A stretch of 64,000 bases of DNA, from NCBI RefSeq assembly GCF_009604375.1, contig NZ_WEGH01000007.1, forward strand, positions 62,001 to 126,000, read 5' to 3'. Positions 50,232 through 64,000 of the stretch are shown here, piece by piece. The DNA comes from Actinomadura macrotermitis (GTDB lineage Bacteria > Actinomycetota > Actinomycetes > Streptosporangiales > Streptosporangiaceae). How positions within the stretch are numbered: the stretch's first letter is position 1; every line of letters starts with the position of its first letter. The notes beneath the pieces were generated by a model. It was not told where the DNA came from. It saw only the letters and a program-made list of their open reading frames with translations, and ran no database searches. The position numbers and the translations under genes are program-made.

Positions 50232-50440
50232 TGGCGGGACCCGAACCGGACGGCGCGAGCCCGCTGCTGCGCGTCGTCGCCGGAGCCCCCGACGCGGCGG
50301 AACTGGCGGCCGTGACGGTCGCGATCCTCGCGCTGCTGCGCGGACGGGCGGAGTCCGCGGCGCGTCCCGCGCCGGCGCGGCCGGCGGGCTGGCGCCGACC
50401 GGCCGGCTACCGCCCACCGGGCGCCTGGTCGTCCCGCTGA
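50231..50440 (+). CDS. Acyl-CoA carboxylase epsilon subunit
   Basis: A 69-residue protein (MAGPEPDGASPLLRVVAGAP, then DAAELAAVTVAILALLRGRA, then an Arg/Pro tail GWRRPAGYRPPGAWSSR). This is the form of the small actinobacterial AccE/PccE subunit, which stabilises the carboxyltransferase complex. Its ATG overlaps the TGA of the carboxyltransferase by one base, so it is translationally coupled. Confidence 0.85.
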   Translation: MAGPEPDGASPLLRVVAGAPDAAELAAVTVAILALLRGRAESAARPAPARPAGWRRPAGYRPPGAWSSR

Positions 50441-50450
50441 GGCCCAGACC

Positions 50451-50468
50451 TAGGGGCGAGCTAGGGGT
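50451..50468 (+). promoter_or_regulatory. TAGGGG box pair, 11-bp period (PKS operon)
   Basis: TAGGGGC-GAGC-TAGGGGT: two heptamers exactly 11 bases apart, ending 73 bases before the PKS start codon and ten bases after the carboxylase epsilon stop. Confidence 0.75.
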
Positions 50469-50541
50469 TGGTGGCCCCATTCCCGATAACTAGCTTGATG
50501 GTGATCGTCTTGCGTGGCGACATTCGACCGGGGTGGCTTTT

Positions 50542-55866
<5,325 letters not shown>

Positions 55867-55918
55867 CGCCGCCTCGCACCAGCTCTGCGACGACCCCGGT
55901 ATTGGAGTGACTTTTTCG

Positions 55919-64000
<8,082 letters not shown>

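Overview
The window is high-GC DNA (strong G/C third-position bias, GTG/TTG starts, short GGAG-type ribosome sites, ATGA/GTGA overlaps) from a filamentous actinomycete. The DUF574-type methyltransferase, an acyl-CoA carboxylase with an epsilon subunit, a LAL-type LuxR regulator and modular type I polyketide synthases all fit that group. The genus cannot be fixed from the sequence.

Layout. (1) 1-10.5 kb: a catabolic island for an aromatic acid. It has a TAXI-type binding protein, two FCD/GntR regulators, a bicupin, an alcohol dehydrogenase-like protein, a dienelactone hydrolase, GalB/GalC/GalD-like lower-pathway enzymes, a VOC extradiol dioxygenase and an AAHS-type MFS transporter. (2) 10.5-18.2 kb: ordinary genes: SAM methyltransferase, small secreted protein, FAD oxidoreductase, two coupled alpha/beta hydrolases with a divergent TetR, and a second TetR with a small operon. 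(3) 18.1-33.1 kb: a rearranged region. Decayed genes, an IS481 transposase remnant, a frameshifted IS5-type transposase next to an acyl-CoA dehydrogenase tail, and a possible decayed type I-E CRISPR array surround a four-gene minus-strand operon (30317 to 19584). That operon encodes a DUF6603 protein plus three large proteins I cannot assign. (4) 33.1-64 kb: a polyketide cluster that continues past the right edge.

How region 4 works together (inference from families). Glycine is probably added to an unsaturated acyl thioester by the FcoT-fold enzyme (39951-40526). The glycine-oxidase-like flavoenzyme (36594-37709) then removes the acetate portion and leaves a beta-amino acid. This two-step logic is known for the cremimycin macrolactam (CmiS1/CmiS2). 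A stand-alone adenylation enzyme and ACP (40577-42387) would activate that acid for loading. A discrete half-DH/KR/ACP protein may help make the unsaturated acyl precursor. A six-gene operon (48386 to 42883) supplies type II thioesterase, PptH-like phosphodiesterase, phosphopantetheinyl transferase, aminotransferase and a two-component system. A carboxyltransferase with its epsilon subunit supplies extender units. The two PKS proteins are extension enzymes with malonyl-type AT domains, so the product is most likely a polyene-like beta-amino macrolactam. The first module of the second PKS has a mutated DH and a dead KR and should leave a beta-keto group.

All six cluster promoters in 40.5-50.5 kb carry the heptamer TAGGGGT, often as two copies 11 bp apart. 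This looks like the binding site of a single cluster activator.
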